Source: Pseudomonas sp. FEN (GTDB lineage: Bacteria > Pseudomonadota > Gammaproteobacteria > Pseudomonadales > Pseudomonadaceae). From it: DNA of 64,000 nucleotides. The notes under the pieces are model-generated. The model worked only from the letters and a program-made list of their open reading frames with translations. It did not search any database and was not told the DNA's origin. The first letter of the stretch is position 1, and each line of letters opens with the position of its first letter. Positions 16,154 to 25,115 of this stretch are shown piece after piece. A program made the translations under genes and the position numbers. The stretch covers positions 884,001 through 948,000 of the forward strand of contig NZ_CAJFDC010000036.1 in assembly GCF_904067045.1 (NCBI RefSeq). The letters run 5' to 3'.

Positions 16154-18223
16154 TCAGCCCTTCACCGTCTTCGGCGCCTTGCCCGCCTTCATCTGTTCCA
16201 ACAACGGCGCGCACTGATTCGGTACGTCGCCGCTGGGCGCCACCAGTGCCAGCAGCCCCGCCGCCGGTCCGGCAATCACCCCCAGGGCCACCATGCCGGC
16301 GCCGCGCAACATCAACGGCACCGCCTGCACGCCGGCATCGGGTTTGATGAACTTGCCCCGCACATACAAGGGTGAACGCAAGGACAACAAGCGGAACCCC
16401 TTGGATTCGGGGGTGATTTTCAGGTCCAACTGCTCGCTGGCAAAGTTGGCCGTGCCATCGATGTAGATGATCGCGTTCTCGGTATCGAAGACAAACAGCC
16501 GGGTGGTCGCCAGGCCGCTCTTGATCCCCAGGTCCGCCGCCGCGCAATTGATCTTCACCTCCTTGTCGCCAAAGATTTTTCCGACCACATAGTTGCCCAC
16601 GTTGAGCCCGGCGATCTCCATCAGCCCACGGCTGATAGCGCCATCGTTGACCAGCATCTTCAGGTCGCCATTGGAGGTACCGAGCAATTTCGCCACCGAG
16701 TTGCCGGTACCCGTGATGTCCGCATCGCCATTGAGTTCGCCGAAACTGGTCTGCATCGGTTCGAAGGTCGGGAACAGTTGCTTGAGCTTGAAGTTGCGCG
16801 CCGTCAGCTTGGCCCGGCCCTGCATCGGCGTGGCGCGGCCATTGAGGCGGATCTGCGCATCGAGCTTGCCGCCCGCCACGCCGAAACGCAGCGGTTCCAG
16901 GCTCAGTTCACCGTCAGTGAGTACCAGGTGGGTATACAGATCGGTAAAGGGCAACTCACTGCTGTGGACGATACGCTTGCCGGTGAACTCGACATCGGCG
17001 TCCATGTCGCGCCAGCGCTCGGTGCGGAACTCTTCCACCGGCAGCAACTTGTCCGCCGGCTGCTTGCTTTCACCGCCACGGGCCTTCTGCTTGGCATTCG
17101 AGTCGGCGCCGATCAGCGGCGCCAGGTCGGTCATCAGCAGTTGATTGGACACCAGCGTGCCGCTGAGTTTGGGCCGTGGCTGGCTCGCCAGATAAACGAG
17201 GTCGCCATGAATATCGCTGGTGCCGATCTTGCCGTTGAAGTTCTCGTAGGTGAACGCGGCGCCAGCGGGATCGCGCAGCTTGGCGATCAGGTGACCGTCG
17301 GTCTCATACGCCGGCGAATCCGGCAGGGTGACGCCGGTCAGCGGGTAGAGGTTGCCCAGGCTGCTGCCGGACAGGGTCAGGCGCAGGTCGAGGGCGCCGA
17401 GGTTACGCGGGTCGGTCAGGGTCCCGGCGATGGCGATCCGGGTGTCGGCGACCTTCACGTCGGCCTGCACCGGAAAGGGCTTGGCGGCGTCCTGCAGGGC
17501 CAACAGGCCACCGATCTTGCCGCTGCCGGCGAGGTTCTGGCCGTGGTACTGCCCCTTGGCTTTCAACGCAAAGGCATAGTCCTGGGGCGACGCCCCCTTC
17601 TCCAGGGCCTTTTTCGCGGCCTTGTCACCGACGATATCGCCGAATGGAATGGACTTGCCCAACGGATCGATCACCAGCTCGAGACGGGCTTTCTGGCTCT
17701 GGTCGTCAAGAGTGACATGTCCCTTGTCGAAGCCGATGGCACCGATATCCACCACCCAGCTGGACGGTTCGGCATTCGGGTCCTTGGGATCGAACTGGAA
17801 GGACCAACTGGCTCGGCCATCGGCCAGGCGTTCGAGGTTGGCATTCGGCTCGGTCAGGTCGATGCGCGGGATAACCACCTGCCGCGCCAGCAGCGGCAAG
17901 GGCGAAAGGCGCGCCTCGACCCGCTTGAGCGTGACCATCTGCGGGTTCTTCGCCCAATCGGGATTGCCCAGGGTCAGGTCTTCGGCGATCAGATGGGGCC
18001 AGGGTACCCAGGCCCGCCAGCCGCCCTCGTCGGCTTCACGCTGCCAGCGCAGAGACAAATCGCCATTGATGGCGAAGGGACGATGGAGAATGGCCGACAC
18101 CTTGGCATTGATCGGCGGCTTGATCCGGTTCCAGTCGAACAAAGCGATAACGGCGACCAGCACGGTCAACAGGAGGACGAGGCTGGCACTGGTCCAGGCA
18201 AGAATCTTTCGAGTGCGCGTCAT
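16154..18223 (-). CDS. AsmA family protein
   Basis: A 689-residue protein of the AsmA/YhjG group, thought to sit at the inner membrane with a large periplasmic part and to assist phospholipid or outer-membrane homeostasis. Residues 8-29 form a single membrane anchor (ILAWTSASLVLLLTVLVAVIAL) followed by FDWNRIKPPINAKVSAILHRPFAINGDL, the typical AsmA N-terminal block. The C-terminal third has the second AsmA region (GNYVVGKIFGDKEVKINCAAADL and FVFDTENAIIYIDGTANFASEQLDL). No partner gene is adjacent; the repeat-protein gene is divergent across 360 bp. Confidence 0.92.
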   Translation of the reverse strand: MTRTRKILAWTSASLVLLLTVLVAVIALFDWNRIKPPINAKVSAILHRPFAINGDLSLRWQREADEGGWRAWVPWPHLIAEDLTLGNPDWAKNPQMVTLKRVEARLSPLPLLARQVVIPRIDLTEPNANLERLADGRASWSFQFDPKDPNAEPSSWVVDIGAIGFDKGHVTLDDQSQKARLELVIDPLGKSIPFGDIVGDKAAKKALEKGASPQDYAFALKAKGQYHGQNLAGSGKIGGLLALQDAAKPFPVQADVKVADTRIAIAGTLTDPRNLGALDLRLTLSGSSLGNLYPLTGVTLPDSPAYETDGHLIAKLRDPAGAAFTYENFNGKIGTSDIHGDLVYLASQPRPKLSGTLVSNQLLMTDLAPLIGADSNAKQKARGGESKQPADKLLPVEEFRTERWRDMDADVEFTGKRIVHSSELPFTDLYTHLVLTDGELSLEPLRFGVAGGKLDAQIRLNGRATPMQGRAKLTARNFKLKQLFPTFEPMQTSFGELNGDADITGTGNSVAKLLGTSNGDLKMLVNDGAISRGLMEIAGLNVGNYVVGKIFGDKEVKINCAAADLGIKSGLATTRLFVFDTENAIIYIDGTANFASEQLDLKITPESKGFRLLSLRSPLYVRGKFIKPDAGVQAVPLMLRGAGMVALGVIAGPAAGLLALVAPSGDVPNQCAPLLEQMKAGKAPKTVKG

Positions 18224-18583
18224 TGCACGGGGCTCCTAGAACGACTGACGTCCAAAATTCGACGCATTATGCCTTTATGACCGGTAAACGCCCGACAAGG
18301 TTTAACGCCAAAAACCATTGATCGACAACGGCAAGGCACGAGCGGTCCTGACCAATCTGTCAGCTTTTCGTTCGCTGCACGCCCCCATGTGGCGCGGCGG
18401 TGAGTCGAAAATACCCATCGCAGGGCAAAGGTAACGTGCTGTAAGCCTCGATCTAGAGGGGTTTGGGTAGAACCATCAATTCCGTTGATTATTAACATTG
18501 TGCTTATGAACTTTTATATCGATTTTGCAAGAGTAGCATTAGCTTCGTACCCACTTTATCGCCCTCCTACGGAGCAACCGATC
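18224..18583. other. Intergenic region between asmA-like and repeat-protein genes
   Basis: No gene seen. The right half (about 18480-18540) is distinctly A+T-rich and probably holds the promoter of the secreted repeat protein, but I cannot fix -35/-10 boxes. Confidence 0.4.
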
Positions 18584-19066
18584 ATGAAACGCCAATTAAT
18601 CCTCAGCCTCACCCTTGCCGTACTGGCTGCCAATGCCTATGCCTTGCCAGCCCGTGAACAAGCGGCTCCACAAGCTCAAGCCAGCCATGCAACCGTTAGC
18701 CAAGTGCTGAATACTTTGGCTGCCGATGGTTCCGACCGCACGCCTCAGGGCCAGATCCTGGCTGCCGATGGCTCCGACCGCACGCCTCAGGGCCAAACCC
18801 TGGCTGCCGATGGCTCCGACCGCACGCCTCAGGGCCAAACCCTGGCTGCCGATGGTTCCGACCGCACGCCTCAGGGCCAAACCCTGGCTGCCGATGGCTC
18901 CGACCGCACGCCTCAGGGCCAAACCCTGGCTGCCGATGGTTCCGACCACACCTTCACCGGCAAGAATGGCGAAGTCGCCGAAGGCGGTCGTGATCGCCTG
19001 GAAGAGAAAGGCCTGGTCCAAGACGGCGGTGACCGTGTCATCGAACGTAATCAAGGCCTGAGTTAA
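18584..19066 (+). CDS. Small secreted protein with 14-residue tandem repeats
   Basis: The 160-residue precursor starts with a signal peptide (MKRQLILSLTLAVLAANAYA, cleavage probably after residue 20). Residues 45-114 are five near-identical copies of LAADGSDRTPQGQT, and a sixth degenerate copy (LAADGSDHTFTGK) follows. The tail continues a looser related pattern (VAEGGRDRLEEKGLVQDGGDRVIERNQ). GGAG precedes the ATG; upstream codons in the frame are not needed. Aspartate- and glycine-rich D-G-S-D units suggest a flexible, possibly ion-binding periplasmic or exported protein. Similar Pseudomonas proteins are, as I recall, loosely labelled phage infection proteins; function unknown. Confidence 0.85.
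   Translation: MKRQLILSLTLAVLAANAYALPAREQAAPQAQASHATVSQVLNTLAADGSDRTPQGQILAADGSDRTPQGQTLAADGSDRTPQGQTLAADGSDRTPQGQTLAADGSDRTPQGQTLAADGSDHTFTGKNGEVAEGGRDRLEEKGLVQDGGDRVIERNQGLS
18716..18961 (+). repeat. 42-bp tandem repeat array within the secreted protein gene
   Basis: Units start at 18716, 18758, 18800, 18842 and 18884; a partial sixth begins at 18926. Copies differ only at a few bases (for example ATC versus ACC at the unit end), so the array is recent or homogenised and could change copy number. Confidence 0.95.
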
Positions 19067-19085
19067 GGTCATGCTGGCCTGGAAC

Positions 19086-19112
19086 AAAGCCCGGTCTCCT
19101 GGATCGGGCTTT
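19086..19112 (+). terminator. Terminator hairpin after the repeat-protein gene
   Basis: AAAGCCCG and CGGGCTTT form a perfect 8-bp stem around an 11-base loop, 20 bp after the stop codon. Confidence 0.8.
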
Positions 19113-19233
19113 GATATTTCAGGGTTCTGAACATTCACAGTCCTCTCCCCGATTGCCCCTTCCGTAGGGTTCGACGCCGGCAAAGCCGATTTGCTAGAGT
19201 GCGCCGCTCTCCTTATCCAGAACATACCCTGCG

Positions 19234-19866
19234 ATGCTGCCCCGCGCCGAACAGAAACAACAGACTCGACATGCGCTCATGGACGCTGCCCGGCACCTGA
19301 TGGAATCCGGCCGTGGCTTTGGCAGCCTGAGCCTGCGGGAAGTGGCGAAGACCGCCGGGATCGTGCCCACCGGTTTCTATCGGCATTTCGACGATATGGA
19401 CCAGCTCGGCCTGGCCCTGGTGCGCGAAGTCGGCCAGACCTTCCGCGAAACCATCCGCCTGGTGCGCCACAATGAGTTCGTCATGGGCGGCATCATCGAT
19501 GCGTCGGTGCGGATCTTTCTTGATGTGGTGGCGGCCAATCGCTCGCAGTTCCTGTTCCTCGCCCGTGAGCAATACGGCGGCTCGCTGCCGGTGCGCCAGG
19601 CCATCGGCGCGCTGCGGGAAAACATCAGCACGGACCTGGCGACCGACCTGGGCCTGATGCCCAAGCTCGACCACCTGGACAAGGATGGGCTGACGGTCAT
19701 GGCCGACCTGATCGTCAAGAGCGTGTTCGCCACCTTGCCAGACATCATCGACCCGCCGTCCGAGCCCCTGCCGGAACACTTGACGCCCCAGGCAAAGATT
19801 ACCCAACAGCTGCGCTTCATCTTTATCGGCTTGAAGCATTGGCAGGGGCTCGGCAGTACCGAGTAG
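19234..19866 (+). CDS. TetR-family regulator, FabR/DesT-like
   Basis: A 210-residue repressor. The N-terminal helix-turn-helix block, EQKQQTRHALMDAARHLMESGRGFGSLSLREVAKTAGIVPTGFYRHFDDMDQLGLALV, follows E. coli FabR closely (SLSLREVAxxAGIxPTxFYRHFxDxDELGLxxV). FabR and P. aeruginosa DesT sense acyl-CoA saturation and repress unsaturated fatty acid genes. In PAO1, as I recall, desT (PA4890) lies beside ureE (PA4891), as this gene does here, which favours DesT orthology; a desaturase gene is not next to it in this window. Its own start is ATG 19234. Confidence 0.85.
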   Translation: MLPRAEQKQQTRHALMDAARHLMESGRGFGSLSLREVAKTAGIVPTGFYRHFDDMDQLGLALVREVGQTFRETIRLVRHNEFVMGGIIDASVRIFLDVVAANRSQFLFLAREQYGGSLPVRQAIGALRENISTDLATDLGLMPKLDHLDKDGLTVMADLIVKSVFATLPDIIDPPSEPLPEHLTPQAKITQQLRFIFIGLKHWQGLGSTE

Positions 19867-19921
19867 CCGGAGCGGGTGCCCTGCACCCGGATCGCCAGCA
19901 AGCTGGCGATAAGGCCCACAA

Positions 19922-19938
19922 GGCACCACAAAAGCGCA
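19922..19938. promoter_or_regulatory. Possible NtrC site upstream of ureE
   Basis: GGCACCACAAAAGCGCA has three mismatches to TGCACC-N5-GGTGCA and lies about 105 bp upstream of the -24/-12 element. Weak on its own. Confidence 0.3.
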
Positions 19939-20042
19939 TCGACACCACTCGCGCACCATCTTGAAACATTCCGAAACATGACTACGCTCCCTTTTCAGGC
20001 ATCCAGCGCTTTCTGACGGGACTTTCCTACGTGGCAGGCGAT

Positions 20043-20058
20043 TGGCAAGCCCCTTGCT
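20043..20058 (+). promoter_or_regulatory. Sigma-54 (-24/-12) promoter of ureEFG
   Basis: TGGCAAGCCCCTTGCT matches TGGCACGNNNNTTGCW except at one base; the GG and GC dinucleotides have the required spacing. Predicted transcript start is near 20069, 26 bases before ureE. Nitrogen control of urease genes through NtrC and sigma-54 is established in several bacteria. Confidence 0.8.
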
Positions 20059-20094
20059 CTAGCTCAAGCATCGCTCATTGCCGGAAGCCTCCCG

Positions 20095-20595
20095 ATGTTG
20101 GTGATTCATCGCAGAATCGAACCTCAACCCACCTGGGCCGCCGAGCTGCACCTGAACTTCGAAGCCCGTAGCAAAAGTCGCCTGCGCTGTTTCAGTGCCG
20201 AGGGCGAGGACGTGGGGCTGTTCCTCGAACGTGGCCAGCCACCACTGCACGACGGCGAATGCCTGGAAGCCGAAGACGGACGCATCGTGCGGGTCTGCGC
20301 ACGCCCGGAACAACTGCTGCACGTCACCTGCCGCAATGCCTTCGAACTGACCCGCGCCGCCTATCACCTGGGTAACCGCCATGTCGCCCTGCAAGTCGGC
20401 GACGGTTGGCTCAGGCTGCTCGACGACTACGTGCTCAAGGCCATGCTCGAACAGCTCGGGGCTCATACCGAAACCCTGGAGGCCCCGTTCCAACCGGAAC
20501 ACGGCGCCTACGGTGGTGGCCATCACCATTCCCGCCATGGCGACGAAGACTTCAACTACCCGCCGCGCCTGCACCAGTTCGGTGTACGCCCATGA
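20095..20595 (+). CDS. ureE: Urease accessory protein UreE (nickel chaperone)
   Basis: Delivers Ni2+ to the UreFGD-urease assembly complex in the cytoplasm. The 166-residue protein has the two-domain UreE layout: an N-terminal peptide-binding barrel and a C-terminal metal domain with FELTRAAYHLGNRHVALQVGDGWLRLLDDYVLKAML, in which HLGNRH supplies the conserved metal histidine. The tail is histidine-rich (GGGHHHSRHGDED), as in many nickel-storing UreE proteins. It is first in ureEFG, overlaps ureF by 4 bases (ATGA) and sits just after a sigma-54-type promoter. Structural urease genes are not in the window. Confidence 0.96.
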   Translation: MLVIHRRIEPQPTWAAELHLNFEARSKSRLRCFSAEGEDVGLFLERGQPPLHDGECLEAEDGRIVRVCARPEQLLHVTCRNAFELTRAAYHLGNRHVALQVGDGWLRLLDDYVLKAMLEQLGAHTETLEAPFQPEHGAYGGGHHHSRHGDEDFNYPPRLHQFGVRP

Positions 20596-21266
20596 ATCCG
20601 GCCTGGGCGCTGCTGCGCCTGGCCAGCCCACAACTGCCGATCGGCGGCTACAGCTATTCACAGGGCCTGGAAATGGCCGTGGAACAGGCCCGGGTCAAGG
20701 ACCCCGACAGCGCCCGGCGCTGGATCGCCGATCAATTGTTGCTCAATCTCGCCCGCTTCGAAGCACCGTTGCTGCTCGCCCATTGCCAGGCGGCGGCGGC
20801 GGAAAACTGGAGCGAACTGAAACAACTCAGCGCGGAACACCGCGCCAGCCGTGAAACCCGCGAGCTGTATCAGGAAAGCCGGCAGATGGGCTATTCCCTG
20901 CAGCAATTGCTCTGCGGCCTGCCGGAGTTGGATGCAGCCGCCCGCGAATGCCTCGCGCAGCACCCCGAACCCCATCTGGCCCTGGGCTGGGCGCTGGCCG
21001 CCCGCGCCTGGCAGATCGCCCCCCAGGACGCCTTGGCCGCCTGGCTCTGGAGCTGGCTGGAAAACCAACTGGCCGTGTTGATGAAAACCCTGCCGCTGGG
21101 CCAGCAAGCGGCCCAGCGCCTGACCAGCGAATTGCTGCCCCTGCTGCAACAGGCCCAACAAGCCGCCACGGCCCATGACCCTCAATCCATCGGCAGCGCC
21201 GCCTTCGGCCTGTCCCTGGCGTGCATGGCCCATGAGCGCCAGTACAGCCGTCTGTTTCGTTCCTAG
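20592..21266 (+). CDS. ureF: Urease accessory protein UreF
   Basis: Part of the UreDFG complex that gates GTP-dependent nickel insertion into urease. The 224-residue helical protein starts MNPAWALLRLASPQLPIGGYSYSQGLEMAVEQ, the UreF signature (P-x-LPIGGYSYSQGLE), and continues with all-helical blocks including RASRETRELYQESRQMG and the C-terminal HERQYSRLFRS. The ATG at 20592 overlaps the ureE stop as ATGA; the longer frame to 20406 is an overlap artefact within ureE. Translational coupling with ureE is likely. Confidence 0.95.
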   Translation: MNPAWALLRLASPQLPIGGYSYSQGLEMAVEQARVKDPDSARRWIADQLLLNLARFEAPLLLAHCQAAAAENWSELKQLSAEHRASRETRELYQESRQMGYSLQQLLCGLPELDAAARECLAQHPEPHLALGWALAARAWQIAPQDALAAWLWSWLENQLAVLMKTLPLGQQAAQRLTSELLPLLQQAQQAATAHDPQSIGSAAFGLSLACMAHERQYSRLFRS

Positions 21267-21272
21267 GAGAAC

Positions 21273-21890
<618 letters not shown>

Positions 21891-21931
21891 TGCTTGGCAA
21901 ACAGCTATTTCAACAATCAGGAATCCTGTCC

Positions 21932-22504
21932 ATGAGCTTGAAGAAAATCCTCGGCACCCTCGCCCTGCTGCTCGCCCCCGCAGTCGCCTTCGCCCACCCC
22001 GGCCATGGTGACAGCGGCTGGATGGCCGGCGTCAGCCATCCGCTCGGTGGCATCGATCATTTGCTGGCGATGGTCGCGGTCGGCCTGTGGGCGGCGCAGC
22101 AACAAGGTGCCGCGCGCTGGGCGTTGCCCTGCACCTTTGTCGGCACCCTGCTGATCGGTGGGGTGTTGGGTTTCGACGGGCTGGCGTTGCCGGCATTGGA
22201 AAGCGGGATCGCCGCTTCGGTATTGGCCCTGGGCCTGGCCGTGGCGCTGGCGGTGAAGCCGCCGTTGAGCCTGGCGCTGGCGGCGACGGCGCTGTTTGCA
22301 CTGTTCCACGGTGTCGCGCACGGTCTTGAGTTGCCGGAGATGTCGAGCCCATGGACCTATGCGGCCGGTTTCCTGGTCGCGACCGCGACCTTGCATGCGC
22401 TGGGTTATGCCGTGGTGCGGGTATTGCCGCAAGCCGCGGCGCCGTTGGTGCGGCTGGCCGGTGTTGCGTCGGCGGCGACCGGGGTCTGGTTGTTGGCGGC
22501 CTGA
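21932..22504 (+). CDS. HupE/UreJ-family nickel permease
   Basis: A 190-residue inner-membrane protein with a cleavable signal peptide (MSLKKILGTLALLLAPAVAFA) and about six membrane segments. The mature protein begins HPGHGDSGWMAGVSHPLGGIDHLLAMVAVGLWAA; the HPLxGxDHxLxM motif is the nickel-binding signature of HupE/UreJ. A second histidine-bearing segment reads FHGVAHGLELP. The start is placed at 21932 rather than 21890, because the N-terminal signal then begins at the first residue. Position directly after ureG supports a role in supplying nickel to urease, from the same nitrogen-regulated transcript. Confidence 0.93.
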   Translation: MSLKKILGTLALLLAPAVAFAHPGHGDSGWMAGVSHPLGGIDHLLAMVAVGLWAAQQQGAARWALPCTFVGTLLIGGVLGFDGLALPALESGIAASVLALGLAVALAVKPPLSLALAATALFALFHGVAHGLELPEMSSPWTYAAGFLVATATLHALGYAVVRVLPQAAAPLVRLAGVASAATGVWLLAA

Positions 22505-22531
22505 GCCAACTTCCCCCGTCGTAACCGGATT

Positions 22532-22665
22532 TGTGGCGAGCGGGCTTGCCCGCGCTGGGGCGCGAAGCGGCCCTGAAATCAGCGACTTCATTGTGTCAGG
22601 CAGAATGCAGTCACAGGTTTAGGGCTGCTTCGCAGCCCAGCGCGGGCAAGCCCGCTCGCCACAAG
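22532..22665. repeat. BIME (REP pair) after the ureEFG-hupE operon
   Basis: GTGGCGAGCGGGCTTGCCCG at the left end and its reverse complement at the right end (CGGGCAAGCCCGCTCGCCAC) flank a 95-base centre containing GCGAAGCGGCCCTG and GGGCTGCTTCGC. Confidence 0.9.
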
Positions 22666-22793
22666 ACCGCGCTCAGCCTCAGACGGCCTTAACTGAACAG
22701 CTTGGACTTGCTCTCTCGCCACAAGGAACAGCATCGCCAGCGGCCGCCTGTTAACATGTCGCGCAACCGCCCTTGCCCTGACGACGCCAGCCG

Positions 22794-23927
22794 ATGCCCG
22801 ATGTTTCCAGCTCCGCCTCCACGCCTGAATTGAGCGCACTGTTCAGTGCCGTGCAAGAACACTTCCGCCAAGTCATCGTGCCGCTGTGGCAAGGCCCCGG
22901 CTGGAACGCCGACATGGCGCTCCCCTACGAGGCCCTGGACGCCAACCATCGACCACTGCCCGTGCAACGTTATCGTGCCATGGCCTGCGCCCGGCAGTTG
23001 TATCTGTTTGCCAGCCTGATCGGCGACGCCGCCTTCCCGACCGCCGGCGAACGTGCCAGCGCGCTGTTTCGTTCGTTGCAACGGCATTTCCACGATGCCG
23101 AGCACGGCGGCTGGTTCTACAGCATCGACCCGCATGGCAAGCCATTGGATACACGCAAGGATCTCTACACCCACGCGTTCATTCTCTTCGCCTGCGCCCA
23201 TTACTGGGCCAAGGTGCGCGAACCCCTGGTGGAGTCGGTACTCAACGCCGCCCTGGAAGTGATCGCCGTGCGTTTCGCCAACGGCGACGACCTCTATGAG
23301 GCGAGCCTGGAGCAAGACTGGTCGCCCCTGGGCAGCGGGCCATTGCAAAACCCACTGATGCACCTGGCCGAAGCCTTTCTGGCGACCTTGTCGGTGCGCG
23401 AAGACGCGGCTACGCAAGACGCGCTGCTGGCCCTGGCCGCGGGCATGCAGCGGCGCTTTATCGACCCTCGCCATGGTGTGATGCTGGAAAAACCGCTGGG
23501 GGCTGTGGATAACTGGTTCGAACCAGGCCATCAGTTCGAATGGTTGTTCTTGCTGGAGTCATCGCCCCTGCTGCGCGGCACAGCGCTGCATGGCTCGCTG
23601 GACCGGGCGTTCGCGTTCGCCGAGCAGTCGGGGGTCGACCCGCAAAGCGGCGCGGTCAGCGGCACGCTTGGTACTGACGGCAGTCCGCGCGACGGCACCC
23701 AGCGGATCTGGGCCCAGGCCGAATACCTGCGGGCGCTGAGCTTGCGTGTGGATAACTCGACGCGATTGCAGCGCCAGTTGAGCGCCTTGCTGCAGCACTT
23801 CCTGCACCCGGGCGGCTGGCATGAGTGCCTGGATGCCGAGGGCGAGGTCAGCCGGCGGGATATGCCGTCGACCACGCCTTATCACCTGGCAACCTGCCTG
23901 AGTGGCTTGGCCGAGTATTTCGGCTGA
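22794..23927 (+). CDS. AGE-family sugar epimerase/isomerase
   Basis: A 377-residue protein of the N-acylglucosamine 2-epimerase fold, an (alpha/alpha)6 barrel. Motifs include RAMACARQLYLFASLIGD, HGGWFYSIDPHGKPLDTRKDLYTHAFILFACAHYW (around 104-138) and the late WFEPGHQFEWLFLL, whose histidine and the TPYHLATCL block carry the usual catalytic positions. Family members interconvert mannose and fructose or epimerise N-acetylhexosamines; the D-x-x-K-DLYTHAF pattern fits the mannose isomerase / YihS-like branch better than true GlcNAc epimerase, but this is inference. Stands alone between two REP pairs. Confidence 0.88.
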   Translation: MPDVSSSASTPELSALFSAVQEHFRQVIVPLWQGPGWNADMALPYEALDANHRPLPVQRYRAMACARQLYLFASLIGDAAFPTAGERASALFRSLQRHFHDAEHGGWFYSIDPHGKPLDTRKDLYTHAFILFACAHYWAKVREPLVESVLNAALEVIAVRFANGDDLYEASLEQDWSPLGSGPLQNPLMHLAEAFLATLSVREDAATQDALLALAAGMQRRFIDPRHGVMLEKPLGAVDNWFEPGHQFEWLFLLESSPLLRGTALHGSLDRAFAFAEQSGVDPQSGAVSGTLGTDGSPRDGTQRIWAQAEYLRALSLRVDNSTRLQRQLSALLQHFLHPGGWHECLDAEGEVSRRDMPSTTPYHLATCLSGLAEYFG

Positions 23928-23940
23928 GCGGCGTACACCT

Positions 23941-24088
23941 TGTGGCGAGCGGGCTTGTCGGAACGCCGCAGCGCCGCGTTCGGCTGCGGAGCAGTCGTAT
24001 AACCAACGGATGCGTTCTGCCTCACAGACCGCAATAGCCGATTTTGGGGCCGCTTCGCGCCCCAGCGCGGGCAAGCCCGCTCGCCACG
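23941..24088. repeat. BIME after the sugar epimerase gene
   Basis: Starts TGTGGCGAGCGGGCTTGTCG and ends GCAAGCCCGCTCGCCAC. Its 150-base centre is homologous to that of the element at 32621-32769. Confidence 0.9.
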
Positions 24089-24177
24089 CAAGAACGCGCC
24101 CGGCTTCAAATCGCCTTGGTAAGCTGAGTTACCGCAAGCCGGCTCACCCCAAAAAAACGACTCGGCCTGAAACGACC

Positions 24178-24942
24178 TCAGCCCTTGTTCCGCTCGATGG
24201 CAAACCCGCTCCAGGTCTGGCTCACCGGCATCAGCTCCAGGCTGTTGATATTGACGTGAGCCGGGGTGTTGAGCACCCAGAAGATGGTATCGGCGATGTC
24301 CTGCGGCTGGATCGGCTCGGCACCGGCATAGGTCGCGTCGTAACGCGCCTGGTCGCCGGCGAAGCGCACCAGCGAGAACTCGCTCTCACACAGCCCCGGC
24401 TCGATATTCGTCACCCGCACCCCAGTCCCCTGCAAGTCACAGCGCAGGTTCAGGGAGAACTGTTTGACGAACGCCTTGCTCGCGCCATAGACATGACTGC
24501 CCGGGTACGGGTAGTTGCCGGCGATCGAGCCGAGGTTGATGATCCCCGCGCCACGACCATGGGCGATCAACCGTGGCAGCAGCAGACGGGTGCTGTACAT
24601 CAGGCCCTTGATATTGGTGTCGACCATGGTGTCCCAGTCGTCCAGGTTGCACTTGGGCGCCGGATCGACGCCCAGGGCCAGGCCCGCGTTGTTGATCAGC
24701 CCGCGCAACTTGGCGAAGCTCGGCGGCAAGTTGGCGATGGCCTCCTCCATGGCCTTGCGGTCGCGTACATCCAGCACCAGGCCATGCACCTCAGTCTGCT
24801 GCGACAGCTCCGCGCACAGGGCGTTCAGGCGCGCCTCGCGACGACCGGTCAGTACCAGCTTCCAGCCGGCCTCGGCAAAACGACGAGCACACGCCTCGCC
24901 AAAACCAGAAGTCGCACCCGTGATAAACAACGTGGATGTCAT
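24178..24942 (-). CDS. SDR-family NADP-dependent 3-hydroxy acid dehydrogenase, YdfG-like
   Basis: A 254-residue classical short-chain dehydrogenase. TGATSGFGEACARRFAEAGW (residues 8-27) is the TGxxxGxG cofactor motif with following arginines that favour NADP. NNAGLALG, the catalytic serine in NLGSIAG and the YGASK active-site motif are all present, and the C-terminus PAHVNINSLELMPVSQTW matches E. coli YdfG. YdfG reduces malonic semialdehyde and oxidises L-allo-threonine/serine. Start 24942 has AAGGAG 7 bases upstream; the frame to 25086 lacks such support. Monocistronic. Confidence 0.92.
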   Translation of the reverse strand: MTSTLFITGATSGFGEACARRFAEAGWKLVLTGRREARLNALCAELSQQTEVHGLVLDVRDRKAMEEAIANLPPSFAKLRGLINNAGLALGVDPAPKCNLDDWDTMVDTNIKGLMYSTRLLLPRLIAHGRGAGIINLGSIAGNYPYPGSHVYGASKAFVKQFSLNLRCDLQGTGVRVTNIEPGLCESEFSLVRFAGDQARYDATYAGAEPIQPQDIADTIFWVLNTPAHVNINSLELMPVSQTWSGFAIERNKG

Positions 24943-25115
24943 GGAGTTCTCCTTGCTCGGCCCACGGGCCGCCAGAAATAAATAGGGTGGTTGCCCAGCA
25001 TGCCTCAACGTCGGCCAGCGACGAAATGGAATCTTGCAGACAGCACATCTGTACAAAAAACGATCAATTCCAGCAAAGCCAGACAATACGTGGCCTGGAG
25101 CCTGATGTACGCATC

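Noticed and set aside
18596..19225. 209-codon frame antisense to the repeat protein
   Set aside because: It only mirrors the 42-bp repeats; the plus-strand product has a signal peptide, ribosome site and terminator.
22532..22665. Insertion sequence remnants at the BIME sites
   Set aside because: No transposase, no target-site duplication; structure is that of REP pairs.
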